Shown in pieces: positions 35,606-45,189 of a DNA stretch of 60,521 nt. The stretch covers positions 1 through 60,521 of the forward strand of contig DYSN01000006.1 of assembly GCA_020718205.1 (NCBI GenBank), read 5' to 3'. This stretch comes from Draconibacterium orientale. GTDB lineage: Bacteria; Bacteroidota; Bacteroidia; Bacteroidales; UBA12170. Each line of letters starts with the position of its first letter. Within the stretch, counting starts at the first letter, position 1. The position numbers were made by a program, and so were the translations under genes. The notes beneath the pieces were generated by a model. It was given only the letters and a program-made list of their open reading frames with translations. It was not told the origin of the DNA and did no database searches.

Positions 35606-36550
35606 ATGAACGAAAAACAGAATAGCAAGGCAGTCATTGGAGCCATTTTAGTGGGCATTTCGGCCATGCTCTGGGGTTTTGATGGCATTGTTCTCACACC
35701 CGGTTTGTATAATTTGCCTGTACCATTTGTTGTTTTCGTTCTCCATCTCACACCTTTTGTCCTCATGAATTTTTTTCTCTACAAAAGGTATTCGCATTTT
35801 GGTTTGCTGAACAATACCGAAAAATTTTCCTTGCTCATGGTGGCTTTTTTTGGGGGATCTCTGGGAACCATGTCCATTGTAAAAGCTTTGTTTTTGGTTA
35901 ATTTTCAGCAGCTTAGTATCGTGGTGCTGCTTCAGAAGCTTCAGCCCGTTTTTGCCATTTCGTTGGCTGCTATTTTTCTGAAAGAGAAAATCAGTGGAAA
36001 TTTCATTTTCTGGGCGGTGGTGGCTCTAATAGCCGGTTACTTTTTAACTTTCGGAATGGAACTTCCCCATTTTCAAACCGACAAAAACACCATTTATGCT
36101 TCTCTTTTAGCATTGTTGGCTGCCTTTAGCTTTGGAAGCTCAACAGTTTTCAGCAAGAAAATTCTTGGCAAACTCGATTTCGTCTCAGCCACATTTTTCC
36201 GCTATGGATTAACATCCGCAATCATGTTTCTGGTGGTTCTTAGTCTTGGATTTACCACTGAATTTCAGAATATTACTTCCCACAATTTACTTCTCATTTT
36301 CATAATAGCCTTAACCACCGGAAGTGGCGCCATTTTCCTGTATTACTATGGGCTAAAAACTGTGAAGGCAGCTGTGGCCACGGTAATGGAGCTGCTATTC
36401 CCGCTTTCGGCCATAATTTTCGATTACCTGTTTAATAACCACATACTTTCGCCTTTGCAATGGGTTAGTGCCGCAATCATGGTATTTGCCATCATCAATT
36501 TAAATGCGCAACCCAATATAATAAAAAACCTTTTTAAGAAAAAACGCTGA
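35606..36550 (+). CDS. EamA-family transporter
   Basis: 314 residues, ten hydrophobic helices in two EamA repeats (about 8-140 and 160-300). 'AILVGISAMLWGFDGIVLTP' and 'LQKLQPVFAISLAAIFLKEKIS' are typical of drug/metabolite transporters that export amino acids or metabolites. The substrate is unknown. It is divergent from the D-TA-like gene. The ATG at 35606 lies just after a near-match promoter box (TTATTTTG), so the 11 upstream codons are left out. Confidence 0.85.
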   Translation: MNEKQNSKAVIGAILVGISAMLWGFDGIVLTPGLYNLPVPFVVFVLHLTPFVLMNFFLYKRYSHFGLLNNTEKFSLLMVAFFGGSLGTMSIVKALFLVNFQQLSIVVLLQKLQPVFAISLAAIFLKEKISGNFIFWAVVALIAGYFLTFGMELPHFQTDKNTIYASLLALLAAFSFGSSTVFSKKILGKLDFVSATFFRYGLTSAIMFLVVLSLGFTTEFQNITSHNLLLIFIIALTTGSGAIFLYYYGLKTVKAAVATVMELLFPLSAIIFDYLFNNHILSPLQWVSAAIMVFAIINLNAQPNIIKNLFKKKR

Positions 36551-36620
36551 TATTGAATGCTTTGGGGTTAGTTAATCCTTTATTTTTAAATAGGTAAAAT
36601 CCGCTTCAACCGAAAAATAC

Positions 36621-36628
36621 TATTTTTG
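36621..36628 (+). promoter_or_regulatory. -7 promoter box of lepA
   Basis: TATTTTTG, full TAnnTTTG match, 24 bp before the ATG at 36653. Confidence 0.65.
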
Positions 36629-36652
36629 CAGCCTAATAACGAAAATCATTAA

Positions 36653-38440
36653 ATGAAGAACATAAGAAATTTCTGCATCATTGCCCATATTGATCACGGC
36701 AAGAGTACTTTAGCTGATCGTCTGCTCGAGTTTACCGGCACCATCTCCGAGAGAGATATGCAGGAACAAACCCTCGACGATATGGATCTGGAGCGGGAGA
36801 GAGGAATCACCATTAAGAGTCATGCCATTCAGATGGATTATGAACAGGATGGTCAAAAATATGTTCTCAACCTCATCGACACTCCCGGCCACGTGGATTT
36901 TAGCTACGAAGTGAGCCGTTCTATTGCAGCCTGCGAAGGAGCTTTGCTCATTGTAGACGCCACACAAGGTATTCAGGCTCAAACAATTTCGAACCTTTAT
37001 CTGGCTTTGGAACATGATTTGGAAATTATTCCGGTACTCAACAAAATGGATTTGGCCAATGCCATGCCCGAAGAAGTAAGCGACCAGATTATCGACCTGA
37101 TTGGTTGTAAACTCGACGATATCATACCAGCCAGCGGTAAAACCGGTTATGGCGTTCACCTGATTCTCGAAGCCATTGTTAAAAAAATTCCAGCCCCAAA
37201 AGGCGACCCAAAGGCTCCTTTTCAAGCACTTATTTTCGATTCGGTTTTCAACTCTTTCAGGGGAATTATTGCCTATTTCCGAATCATGAACGGCGAAGTG
37301 AGAAAAGGCGACTATGTGAAATTTTTGGCCACAGGCAAAGAATATCACGCCGACGAAATTGGGGTGCTTCGCATGAAACAGGAAGAGCGAAAATTTATGG
37401 GCACCGGCGATGTGGGCTACATTATTTCGGGGGTTAAAACAGCCAAAGAAGTTAAAGTGGGCGACACCATTACCCATGTTGAAAATCCCTGCACCACCGC
37501 CATCAGCGGCTTTGAAGAAGTGAAACCCATGGTATTTGCCGGTATTTATCCGGTTGATGCCGACGATTACGAAGAGCTTCGTGCCTCCATTGAAAAACTC
37601 CAGCTCAACGATGCTTCGTTAACCTGGGAACCCGAGAGCAGTATGGCGTTGGGATTTGGTTTCCGCTGCGGATTTTTAGGATTGTTGCATATGGAAATTG
37701 TTCAGGAGCGTCTGGATCGCGAATTCGATATGAATGTGATTACCACTGTTCCCAACGTTTCCTACAATGTAGTCACCTCCAAAGGAGAAACTTTGGAAGT
37801 GCACAACCCCAGCGGTTTGCCCGACCAAAAATGGATCGACCACATCGAAGAACCCTATATCAGGGCGCAAGTAATCAGCAAAACGGAGTATTTGGGCTCG
37901 GTGATGAAACTTTGCATCGACAAGCGCGGTGAGTTAAAGAATCAGATTTACCTGACAAGCGACAGGGTAGAGCTCACGTTTGAGTTGCCTCTGGGCGAAA
38001 TTGTATTCGATTTCTACGACAAACTTAAGAGTATTTCCAAAGGATACGCATCTTTCGACTATCATCTATCGGGCTTTAAGCCAGCCAATCTGGTAAAACT
38101 CGACATTCTGCTCAACGGCGATCCTGTGGATGCTCTTTCAACGCTTATCCATCGCGACAATGCCTATGATTTTGGAAAGAGAATTTGCAGCAAACTCAAG
38201 GAATTGATACCACGTCAGCAATTTGATATTGCCATTCAGGCTGCCATCGGACTCAAAATCATTTCACGCGAAACCATTAAAGCAGTGCGAAAAGACGTTA
38301 CCGCAAAATGTTATGGGGGAGATATTTCCCGTAAACGAAAGTTGCTCGAAAAACAGAAAAAAGGTAAAAAACGGATGCGTCAAATTGGGAACGTAGAAGT
38401 TCCCCAAACCGCATTCTTAGCTGTGTTGAAGCTGGATTAA
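36653..38440 (+). CDS. lepA: Elongation factor 4 (LepA)
   Basis: 595 residues, normal length. GTPase domain with G1 'AHIDHGKST' (11-19), G2 'RGITIKS', G3 'DTPGHVDF', G4 'NKMD'. The C-terminal domain unique to LepA ends '[25 protein letters not shown]'. It acts on stalled or mistranslocated ribosomes. Single gene with promoter and strong terminator. Confidence 0.98.
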   Translation: MKNIRNFCIIAHIDHGKSTLADRLLEFTGTISERDMQEQTLDDMDLERERGITIKSHAIQMDYEQDGQKYVLNLIDTPGHVDFSYEVSRSIAACEGALLIVDATQGIQAQTISNLYLALEHDLEIIPVLNKMDLANAMPEEVSDQIIDLIGCKLDDIIPASGKTGYGVHLILEAIVKKIPAPKGDPKAPFQALIFDSVFNSFRGIIAYFRIMNGEVRKGDYVKFLATGKEYHADEIGVLRMKQEERKFMGTGDVGYIISGVKTAKEVKVGDTITHVENPCTTAISGFEEVKPMVFAGIYPVDADDYEELRASIEKLQLNDASLTWEPESSMALGFGFRCGFLGLLHMEIVQERLDREFDMNVITTVPNVSYNVVTSKGETLEVHNPSGLPDQKWIDHIEEPYIRAQVISKTEYLGSVMKLCIDKRGELKNQIYLTSDRVELTFELPLGEIVFDFYDKLKSISKGYASFDYHLSGFKPANLVKLDILLNGDPVDALSTLIHRDNAYDFGKRICSKLKELIPRQQFDIAIQAAIGLKIISRETIKAVRKDVTAKCYGGDISRKRKLLEKQKKGKKRMRQIGNVEVPQTAFLAVLKLD

Positions 38441-38454
38441 TTTGGGGATTAAAA

Positions 38455-38490
38455 AAACACAAAAGCCGGATTTCTCCGGCTTTTGTGTTT
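38455..38490. terminator. Strong terminator after lepA, probably bidirectional
   Basis: A perfect 16-bp stem (38455-38470 with 38475-38490) with a TTTC loop, A-rich on one side and T-rich on the other. It lies between convergent lepA and the T9SS gene and could end both transcripts. Confidence 0.9.
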
Positions 38491-38555
38491 AAATTTAGTT
38501 CAAAATCACCCTGCTATAAGTCAGGTTCCATGTATTTTTAACTCATCTTCAGCAA

Positions 38556-40223
38556 CTACATCACAAACTTAAACTGCTCATAAACCTTGCCATTTCGTAT
38601 CAAAGCTGCAATGTACATGCCTTTCATATAACGATTGAGTCCTATGGAGTTCTCTGCTTTTGCTGATATAATTTCCTGTCCCTGAAGGTTATAAACTTTC
38701 AACATATCATTGGGTTCAAGATTCTCTAGTTTCAGGCTTTGGGTTAGTGGATCGTAGGTTGTAAAGATTTCGAAGGAAGTAGAAGGAATCTTTTCCACAT
38801 ACAGCGGAGAAGTTCCCAAAGCTCCATCTATAAAAATATTTTGACCCATCACGCGGTCGTTGCCCAGCATATTATCGCTCCAGCAAACCACCGATTGATA
38901 ATTGAAAAATGGACTCATATTGGCGTGAGTTCTGTCTAAGGTGGCGTTGGCCATTTCCACATGCGCTGGCCAAACATCGTTGCCAATGGCATCTAAAGCC
39001 ACCATATTATAGCTGGTATAGTAAAATTGTCCTTCGAGGAAATTGGCATAAAGATAGAAAGTGCTATCGCCAATTTGTGCCACGCCAAGGCCGTTTTGCA
39101 GTCTGTCGTTCATGGCGAGAATGGTTTTTCCGGCATTGGTTTCCAGCAGTTCGCCCGAGGTATTTATTCTTTGATAAACCAATGAACCCATACTCTGATT
39201 GGAATTCAGCCTGTTCCACAAAACCACAAATTCGCCTGAATTGTTAATACCTGCCGGGGTTTCATATAGCTGATGTCCGCTGGTTTCAATGGAAACCATA
39301 ACTCCGCTGGGTGTATATTGTCCTTCGCCATCGGGTAAAATGTGCTGGGCATAAACTTCGTAGGTATTGTCAGAAAAACGGTCGTCGTGCCAGGCAAAAT
39401 AGGCTCCGCCATTGCCATTGGCAAACATCATCAGGTCGTCCCAGGGAGAAATGCCACCTGCCAGCGATACATCGGCTTCCGGGTCCCATTGCAAATTGCC
39501 GTCTGCATTGCAGCGAATGGCCGAAATATTGCGTTGTGTGGCGGGGAAATTTCCGGTTTCTTTGTAGTAACCCAGGGTAAAACCGCCATCTTCATTGGCG
39601 GTTCCCACAGGAACCGACCAACTCACACCGGCTGCTCCACTGTATTTTTTGCCTAGAGTTCCCCAGGCAAGGGTTCCGTCGGGAAGAATTTTATGCACAA
39701 TAATTTCCCCGGGATCGCCATTGGCATAGCTGGTACTGTGGAATACAAAAACCGAATTATCCGTGGCCACAACACCCTTAGGCTGATAGTCCTCGGATGT
39801 GCTCAGTTCAAAGAAAATACCATCGTCGCCCCAAAGCTGATTGCCCAGAGAGTCAACCTTATAAACCACCACATTTTTAACCCCGGTTCTGATATCCGAA
39901 AAAATAACAATGGCATTGCCTTCCAGGTCGCAGAGCAGTGTATAGTCGTCAACCCATGTATTCTGCGGATGGCTTGAAACTGTTTTGGAGCCCAGCGGCC
40001 ATATTTGAACCCCACTATGGTCGAAATATGCTAAGTTCATGTTTAAATTAGAAGTGCCGCCATACCAGCTGAAGAAGTAGTTTCCTTCGGGGGTTAGTGC
40101 TACTTTAGGCACATATTTAGCTCCTGGTGTAGAATTAATTACCGTGTTTACTGAGGGATTGTCGACCCATTGAGCTATTGTTAGCATTGGTACTAACAAT
40201 AACACCATCCAAAGATTTTTCAT
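38556..40223 (-). CDS. Secreted T9SS-sorted protein, unknown
   Basis: 555 residues. Signal peptide at 1-17 (MKNLWMVLLLVPMLTIAQ). The body is rich in repeated strands with Asp/Gly turns ('GNAIVIFSDIRTG', 'GGAYFAWHDDRFSDNTYEVYAQHILPDG', 'GEFVVLWNRL') recalling propeller-like exported proteins. The last ~70 residues ('FEIFTTYDPLTQSLKLENLEPNDMLKVYNLQGQEI' to 'VYEQFKFVM') are a T9SS type A sorting domain. Function unknown. A 20-bp palindrome lies 21 bp upstream. Confidence 0.82.
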   Translation of the reverse strand: MKNLWMVLLLVPMLTIAQWVDNPSVNTVINSTPGAKYVPKVALTPEGNYFFSWYGGTSNLNMNLAYFDHSGVQIWPLGSKTVSSHPQNTWVDDYTLLCDLEGNAIVIFSDIRTGVKNVVVYKVDSLGNQLWGDDGIFFELSTSEDYQPKGVVATDNSVFVFHSTSYANGDPGEIIVHKILPDGTLAWGTLGKKYSGAAGVSWSVPVGTANEDGGFTLGYYKETGNFPATQRNISAIRCNADGNLQWDPEADVSLAGGISPWDDLMMFANGNGGAYFAWHDDRFSDNTYEVYAQHILPDGEGQYTPSGVMVSIETSGHQLYETPAGINNSGEFVVLWNRLNSNQSMGSLVYQRINTSGELLETNAGKTILAMNDRLQNGLGVAQIGDSTFYLYANFLEGQFYYTSYNMVALDAIGNDVWPAHVEMANATLDRTHANMSPFFNYQSVVCWSDNMLGNDRVMGQNIFIDGALGTSPLYVEKIPSTSFEIFTTYDPLTQSLKLENLEPNDMLKVYNLQGQEIISAKAENSIGLNRYMKGMYIAALIRNGKVYEQFKFVM

Positions 40224-40244
40224 AGTTTATGTATTAGGTTTGTT

Positions 40245-40264
40245 ATTTAAGGAATTCCTTAAAT
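40245..40264. promoter_or_regulatory. Perfect 20-bp palindrome upstream of the T9SS gene
   Basis: ATTTAAGGAATTCCTTAAAT is identical to its reverse complement and lies 21 bp before the ATG at 40223. No T-run follows, so it is more likely an operator for a dimeric regulator than a terminator. Confidence 0.5.
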
Positions 40265-40418
40265 TGAATTTGTTGTTCTAATGCATAAAATTAAGAAAAA
40301 TATAATCAAGTATTGTGCTTAAATTCTAAAGATGCTTTTCAATCATTTCTGAATAAACAATAAAAAAAGCAACCCCCGGACTAAGCTGGAGATTGCCCTT
40401 CAATGAAAATGATGAGTC

Positions 40419-42476
40419 TTAAAATTTATAGGTCAGACCCAAAATGAAATTACGTCCGGGTTCCCAGTAAAGACTCGAATCAGCCTGACTTTTATAAGCT
40501 CTGCTCAGATGTTCTACATAGTTCACATCGAACATATTATCCACATTTAAACTTAGGTTTAATCCTTTAATGATGGTATAACGGGCATTAAAATCCATAA
40601 GCACAAATGCTGTGGATGCCGATTCGTTAAACGAAGTTGAAATGCGGGTTTGCTCGCCCACAAACCGCGATTTAAACTGCGCTTGCCATTTGGTGGCTTT
40701 ATAACCCAGTCCGGCTCTGATTTCCATGGGCGGTATTTCTGCCAATGGCTCATCATCGGTTATATTGTCGCCCAAAGTATAAGTCCAGGAAGCATTAACT
40801 CCTAATCCTTTCCAAATCAATAAATTGGCATAGGTTTCAAAACCATAAAGCCTGGCATCGTCAATATTGCCAAAACGTTTGGCATGGGCAGGTGGCATAC
40901 AGGCCATAAATTTTTTAGGCAGTGTGGTGTCTAAACTGGCTTGAATATAATCCTTGATTTTTGCATAAAATAGCGTAGCTTCAAATTGGAATTTTTCCTT
41001 AATAAAATGAAAGCTTAAATCGGTTTGCAGATTTTTCTCCATTTTTAAATCGGGATTTCCCACATATTCATAGGCATCAGCACCCACCTGCATGTGGTTG
41101 ATATAGCGCTCAGTGATGTCAGCTGCACGCTGCCCATAGCCTACTTTTAAATGAATAGAAGCGGGCTTGGATATCATATATTTCAACTGGATATTTCCCA
41201 TAACCGCCATTTCGCTTCTTTTGCCCAAATTGGCATAAAGTGCTTTAAAATCAGCGGATGGTTCCTTTGCTTCTGAGTTCACAAAATCAGCTCTGATTCC
41301 AGCCGACGCCATCAATTTCCCAAATTCCCGGCGACTTTCCAAAAACACACCTAAATCGGTCTGATAGCTGTTTTGCCAAAGCGCATCGGTGAAAAGTTTT
41401 GCCGGATCCACAACCATTCCGGTACATTCATTTAAAAATACCAAACGCTCGCGATCGCCTTGTTTGGCCACTTTTTTATAGTCAATTCCCAAAAGCAGCG
41501 GTTGTTTTTCGCTGAGCTTGAAATTGAACTCCCCGCGGGCACCAAAAGTTTGCGACTGTAATTTAGATATCGCCTGACTATTCACCCAGGCTGGTCTGTT
41601 GCGATTGCTCATCTGGTGGTCGATAAAATTGCCATAGGCTTTGATATCAACATTGGTCAAACGGGTTTTTTCGTTTTTATAGCTGTAGTGAAGCGAACCG
41701 GTTTTCGATTTGTCGAAGTCGCTATCCATGGGCAATCCTGCAAAAAGAGCATCTTCGGCTTTTGCCTGACGCCAATCCAAAATCACCTGATGGTGAGCAT
41801 TGATAAACCAGGCGCCTTTTACACCATAGTCCGAATGTTTAAATTTGGACAGGATTTCGATTCCATCCCCACTTTTATAATTTCCAAAGTCTTTCATTCC
41901 GCCCGAAACCTGCAAATAGTACTTCTTATCACTGATGCTCAGCATCCCTTGACCGTCTTTGGAGTTACCATTGGTTTGATAGAAAAACCCCAGATTTCCA
42001 TTCATCGTAAATTTATCGGTTGCTTTGGATCCCTGAGAAATATAGTTGACAACACCACCGGTATTCATTCCATATTTCACGCTGTAGGGGCCTTTGATTA
42101 TTTCAACCGACTCTAAGTTATTCATGCTGATTTGCGACGAAGGAGCGTCCATTCTGTTGGGACAAGCCGAACTTGTTTGAACAAAACCATTGGCTAAAAG
42201 ATGAAGCTGATTGTATTTAAATCCCCTGATTACCGGGTCGTAGGCGTAATTACCTTTTTTAATTAAGCCCACATTATTTACTTCCATCAGTAGTTTACCC
42301 GCATCCTGTTGGCTACGATTGTTGGGGTCTAAAGCCACTTTCTCAGTGCTTTCATTGGTTGTTCCGAACACTTCAACCCCTTGAATTTGTATTATTGTAT
42401 CGATGGTTTGGGCCGCCAATGGAAAAACAAGGCCTGCAAAAACCAACAACACAAAAAAGTATTTTGCGTTTTTCAT
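40419..42476 (-). CDS. Copper-type TonB-dependent receptor (OprC/NosA-like)
   Basis: 685 residues. Signal peptide 1-22, plug domain about 30-150, then a 22-strand barrel ending 'RNFILGLTYKF'. The plug contains Cys105-Pro-Asn-Arg-Met109, and the barrel His287-Gln-Met289. In P. aeruginosa OprC copper is bound by Cys143/Met147 and His323/Met325; both motifs and nearly the same spacing are kept, so this receptor probably imports copper. A TonB-ExbB-ExbD system must be elsewhere. It follows the small Cys-rich protein gene by 132 bp on the same strand. Confidence 0.87.
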   Translation of the reverse strand: MKNAKYFFVLLVFAGLVFPLAAQTIDTIIQIQGVEVFGTTNESTEKVALDPNNRSQQDAGKLLMEVNNVGLIKKGNYAYDPVIRGFKYNQLHLLANGFVQTSSACPNRMDAPSSQISMNNLESVEIIKGPYSVKYGMNTGGVVNYISQGSKATDKFTMNGNLGFFYQTNGNSKDGQGMLSISDKKYYLQVSGGMKDFGNYKSGDGIEILSKFKHSDYGVKGAWFINAHHQVILDWRQAKAEDALFAGLPMDSDFDKSKTGSLHYSYKNEKTRLTNVDIKAYGNFIDHQMSNRNRPAWVNSQAISKLQSQTFGARGEFNFKLSEKQPLLLGIDYKKVAKQGDRERLVFLNECTGMVVDPAKLFTDALWQNSYQTDLGVFLESRREFGKLMASAGIRADFVNSEAKEPSADFKALYANLGKRSEMAVMGNIQLKYMISKPASIHLKVGYGQRAADITERYINHMQVGADAYEYVGNPDLKMEKNLQTDLSFHFIKEKFQFEATLFYAKIKDYIQASLDTTLPKKFMACMPPAHAKRFGNIDDARLYGFETYANLLIWKGLGVNASWTYTLGDNITDDEPLAEIPPMEIRAGLGYKATKWQAQFKSRFVGEQTRISTSFNESASTAFVLMDFNARYTIIKGLNLSLNVDNMFDVNYVEHLSRAYKSQADSSLYWEPGRNFILGLTYKF

Positions 42477-42608
42477 TCTTTATATATATGATAAATAAAT
42501 AGTTATAGCTTTTCTATTCCGATTGTTGCCGGAGAAAAACTTTTCAATATCCTTCAACTGTGGGCATAGAAATACCCTACAAATGAATTTTTTGTTGAAC
42601 AATGGTAT

Positions 42609-42998
42609 TTAACTATCTGAATCCGGGGGATGAAAAACACTGCCCAAATGAGCCTGTGAGAATGAATGTGGAAAATCTGCAATTTTATTCAGGTCTAAAT
42701 TATCAAATAAGTTGGAACTCTGTTTTTGAATAAGTATGCCAATAAGTTCAGGATAAAAGGTGGAACCCGTAGATTTTGAGAAAGGATGTGTTGGTTCGTC
42801 GGGTTTTTGCTGGGCCAATTGCTTATTCAGGTGGCACTTACCATTACAGGCTGGTTTGTCGGGGTTGTTTTTATTTTCGCACAAAACGTTTTTGTAATAG
42901 TCAAGGCGGATATAATAATTCAGGTATATCAGTGAATGATAGGTCTGGTATGAAAAAAATGCCAGCAACAATAATATGGATAAAGATTTTTTCACCAT
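42609..42998 (-). CDS. Small membrane-anchored CxGKC protein, possibly copper-related
   Basis: 129 residues. Residues 5-28 form a hydrophobic signal or anchor. The core holds Cys40, Cys51 and Cys55 in 'LCENKNNPDKPACNGKCHLNKQL', a metal-binding-looking motif, and the C-terminus is His-containing ('PHSFSQAHLGSVFHPPDSDS'). Similar small Bacteroidota proteins share the CENK...CxGKC...FHPP layout but I know of no assigned function. It is first in the run with the copper receptor, so an accessory role in copper handling is inferred. Promoter just upstream. Confidence 0.72.
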   Translation of the reverse strand: MVKKSLSILLLLAFFSYQTYHSLIYLNYYIRLDYYKNVLCENKNNPDKPACNGKCHLNKQLAQQKPDEPTHPFSKSTGSTFYPELIGILIQKQSSNLFDNLDLNKIADFPHSFSQAHLGSVFHPPDSDS

Positions 42999-43005
42999 TA
43001 TTGAG

Positions 43006-43036
43006 CAAATGTAAACCGAAAAATTCAGGCATGCAA
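43006..43036 (-). promoter_or_regulatory. Promoter of the CxGKC protein-copper receptor pair
   Basis: On the minus strand TTG (43036-43034), a 20-bp spacer, then TACATTTG (43013-43006). The box ends 7 bp before the ATG, so the mRNA is nearly leaderless. Confidence 0.65.
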
Positions 43037-43086
43037 CTACCTAAAACAGCAAAAACCCTAATGTTTAAAAGCCACTATTCAATCCG

Positions 43087-43116
43087 GTTGCACATTCTTT
43101 AAAATCATTAAATTTG
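43087..43116 (+). promoter_or_regulatory. Promoter of the hepT-mntA pair
   Basis: TTG at 43087-43089, a 19-bp spacer, then TAAATTTG at 43109-43116. It is divergent from the copper operon promoter and fixes the hepT start at the ATG at 43138. Confidence 0.7.
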
Positions 43117-43137
43117 CGGGACAATAAAAACAAATCA

Positions 43138-43557
43138 ATGGATAATTCAGATATTAGGTGGACACAAAGATTGGATAATTATTCCAGAGCATTGCAACAA
43201 TTGGAGCGCGGAGTAAATCTTGCCAATGACCGTGAATTATCCGATTTGGAAGAGCAAGGCTTGATTCAGGCATTTGAATTTACTCATGAATTGGCCTGGA
43301 AAACGATAAAGGATTTTCTAAACTCAAAGGGGAATTCTGAGATTTATGGATCAAAAGATGCTACTCGTCAGGCTTTTAACTATGGGATTATTGATGAAGG
43401 TGAAATTTGGATGGATATGATAAAGAGCAGAAACAACTCGTCTCATACTTATAATGATGCCATTGCTCATGAAATTATTCAGGCAGTTTTAACTGTTTAT
43501 TATCAGGAATTTAAAAAACTGTTCGAACAATTTGAAAGATTAAAAGACATTGAATAA
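43138..43557 (+). CDS. hepT: HepT-like HEPN RNase toxin (nucleotidyltransferase substrate-binding family)
   Basis: 139 residues, all-helical, HI0074 type. It contains Arg98-Asn-Asn-Ser-Ser-His103-Thr-Tyr105, the RX4HXY motif of HEPN RNases, where the Tyr is the residue AMPylated by the MntA antitoxin in Shewanella. It is the first gene of a pair with the nucleotidyltransferase at 43650, 92 bp downstream. Presence of the full motif favours an active toxin-antitoxin pair over a decayed one. Confidence 0.85.
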   Translation: MDNSDIRWTQRLDNYSRALQQLERGVNLANDRELSDLEEQGLIQAFEFTHELAWKTIKDFLNSKGNSEIYGSKDATRQAFNYGIIDEGEIWMDMIKSRNNSSHTYNDAIAHEIIQAVLTVYYQEFKKLFEQFERLKDIE

Positions 43558-43649
43558 TCTTTGGAAACAATTATCCGACATTACTATCTGAGAAAGACAA
43601 CAATCATGATTAATTATAAGTTTTATCAATCCAAATTAACAACTTCTAT

Positions 43650-43991
43650 ATGATAAAATTTGGTTTGAAACCACATATTATTGAAGCCATCGTGCAGGTT
43701 TTTTCAAATTATCATCAAATTGAAAAGGTCATTTTGTATGGATCAAGAGCCATGGGGAATTATAAAAATGGGTCGGATATTGATTTGACTTTCCTTGGTA
43801 ACGATCTGAATTTGAATATTATTCATAAAATCGAAAATGATTTGGACGATTTACTTTTGCCCTATAGTTTTGATTTATCTATTTTCAATCAAATATCCAA
43901 TGAAAACCTGAAAGAGCATATCCAACATCATGGAATTGTTTTTTTTGAACAGGCTTCAACTGATTCCGGATCTGAACAAGACATCTTTTAG
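43650..43991 (+). CDS. mntA: MntA-like minimal nucleotidyltransferase antitoxin
   Basis: 113 residues. The active-site motif GSX10DXD is intact: Gly31-Ser32 then Asp43-Ile-Asp45 in 'YGSRAMGNYKNGSDIDLTFLG', with a later acidic strand 'YSFDLSIF' that can supply the third carboxylate. In characterised pairs it transfers AMP units to the HEPN toxin. It is compact and of normal size for the family. The gap of 92 bp to hepT is wider than in most such pairs, but no separate promoter box is seen. Confidence 0.85.
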   Translation: MIKFGLKPHIIEAIVQVFSNYHQIEKVILYGSRAMGNYKNGSDIDLTFLGNDLNLNIIHKIENDLDDLLLPYSFDLSIFNQISNENLKEHIQHHGIVFFEQASTDSGSEQDIF

Positions 43992-44017
43992 CACCAGAAA
44001 GACATTAAACCGCTTGC

Positions 44018-45088
44018 CTATTTCAACTTTCCTTTAAAAAAGATTTTCCTCAGCCACCTGGGCAAAACAAAGGCGCCAATAATGAGGTAGGGGTAATAAC
44101 TGATTAATCGCCACATGAGAGCTAGGGGTATTGCCCATTCGATATTGGGAATGATATCACCCAGAAAGTCCTTGAAAATAAACTCAGCAACACCACTTCC
44201 GCCGGGGGTTGGACTGATGAGCAAAAGAATCCACATGGTGAGTTGACGGGCATAGATGAGAAAATGGTCGAAGATGCCCAAATGGTTGAAAAAGAATGCC
44301 ATAAATAGAAAATTTATGACCCAGAACCTTCCCGTCCAGCTTAAAAATGTTGCGCCAAAAGCTTTTAGCCAAAACTTTGTTCCTTTCCCCTTAAACTCTT
44401 CCGATGTAATAATCAGCTGATTGCTCAACTTGCGAACTTTCAGTCTCCACCGTTTTAGAAAGGGTAATAAAAACACCCGGGAAAGAAATTTCTTTATGGT
44501 TTGCGGATTGATGAATAGTGCATAAATTAAAATGAGCGTATAGAAGAATATCACACTGTATCCAATCCAGAAATACATAATCAAATTGCCCAGGAACGAT
44601 ATTTTCTCGGCAGGGAAAGCCAGTTCTCTAAAAATCAAAATGAGCAAAGGAACCATGATTATATAAAATAGCTCATCGAGAAAAGTGGCGGCTAAAACCA
44701 CAGCGGTACTCTTCCCCAAATTGATTCCTTCTTTGTAAATGAAATAAATTGCTGGGCCTGTTCCGCCCACCACACTCGGACTAATGGCCGAACTAAACTC
44801 CCAAAGCATAATCACCTGAAAGGCATTTCTCCAGGTTATTTTGTCGCTGGTGAGTATTCGCAAACGCCACATATAGGCCACATCACGAACAACCATCATT
44901 AAAAAAGCTAACAGAATCCAAAAAACCGTAGCGGTGGTCCATTTGAAAAAACTAAAAGTTTCGGGGGAAATTTCCCGCGACATAAGCCAAAACACCATGC
45001 CCAAACCCAGTAAAATGGGGAGTACCATTTTTACAGGGCTAAGATTCTTCTTGAGCTTGATGTATTTTTCTCTGTCTTCAGCGTTCAT
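44018..45088 (-). CDS. Lysylphosphatidylglycerol synthetase-like / UPF0104 flippase-type membrane protein
   Basis: 356 residues with about eight hydrophobic helices. 'VMLWEFSSAISPSVVGGTGPAIYFIYKEGINLGKSTAVVLAATFLDELFYI' and 'LISPTPGGSGVAEFIFKDFLG' match the LPG_synthase_TM (MprF N-terminal) family, which moves lipids between membrane leaflets. No synthase domain is attached. The ATG at 45088 is preferred because the box TACATTTG overlaps the nine upstream codons. Confidence 0.85.
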   Translation of the reverse strand: MNAEDREKYIKLKKNLSPVKMVLPILLGLGMVFWLMSREISPETFSFFKWTTATVFWILLAFLMMVVRDVAYMWRLRILTSDKITWRNAFQVIMLWEFSSAISPSVVGGTGPAIYFIYKEGINLGKSTAVVLAATFLDELFYIIMVPLLILIFRELAFPAEKISFLGNLIMYFWIGYSVIFFYTLILIYALFINPQTIKKFLSRVFLLPFLKRWRLKVRKLSNQLIITSEEFKGKGTKFWLKAFGATFLSWTGRFWVINFLFMAFFFNHLGIFDHFLIYARQLTMWILLLISPTPGGSGVAEFIFKDFLGDIIPNIEWAIPLALMWRLISYYPYLIIGAFVLPRWLRKIFFKGKLK

Positions 45089-45094
45089 GTATTG

Positions 45095-45102
45095 CAAATG
45101 TA
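45095..45102 (-). promoter_or_regulatory. -7 promoter box of the UPF0104 gene
   Basis: On the minus strand TACATTTG, 6 bp before the ATG at 45088, again implying almost no leader. Confidence 0.6.
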
Positions 45103-45189
45103 AAGAAATACCCATGCATCTCTCTATCTCGGGGTAAATAAACGAATATTATATCATTAATATTGAGTAAACCAATGACTTGAAAAAGA

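Noticed and set aside
43114-43137. TTG start for hepT
   Set aside because: It lies inside the promoter box; the ATG at 43138 is better placed.
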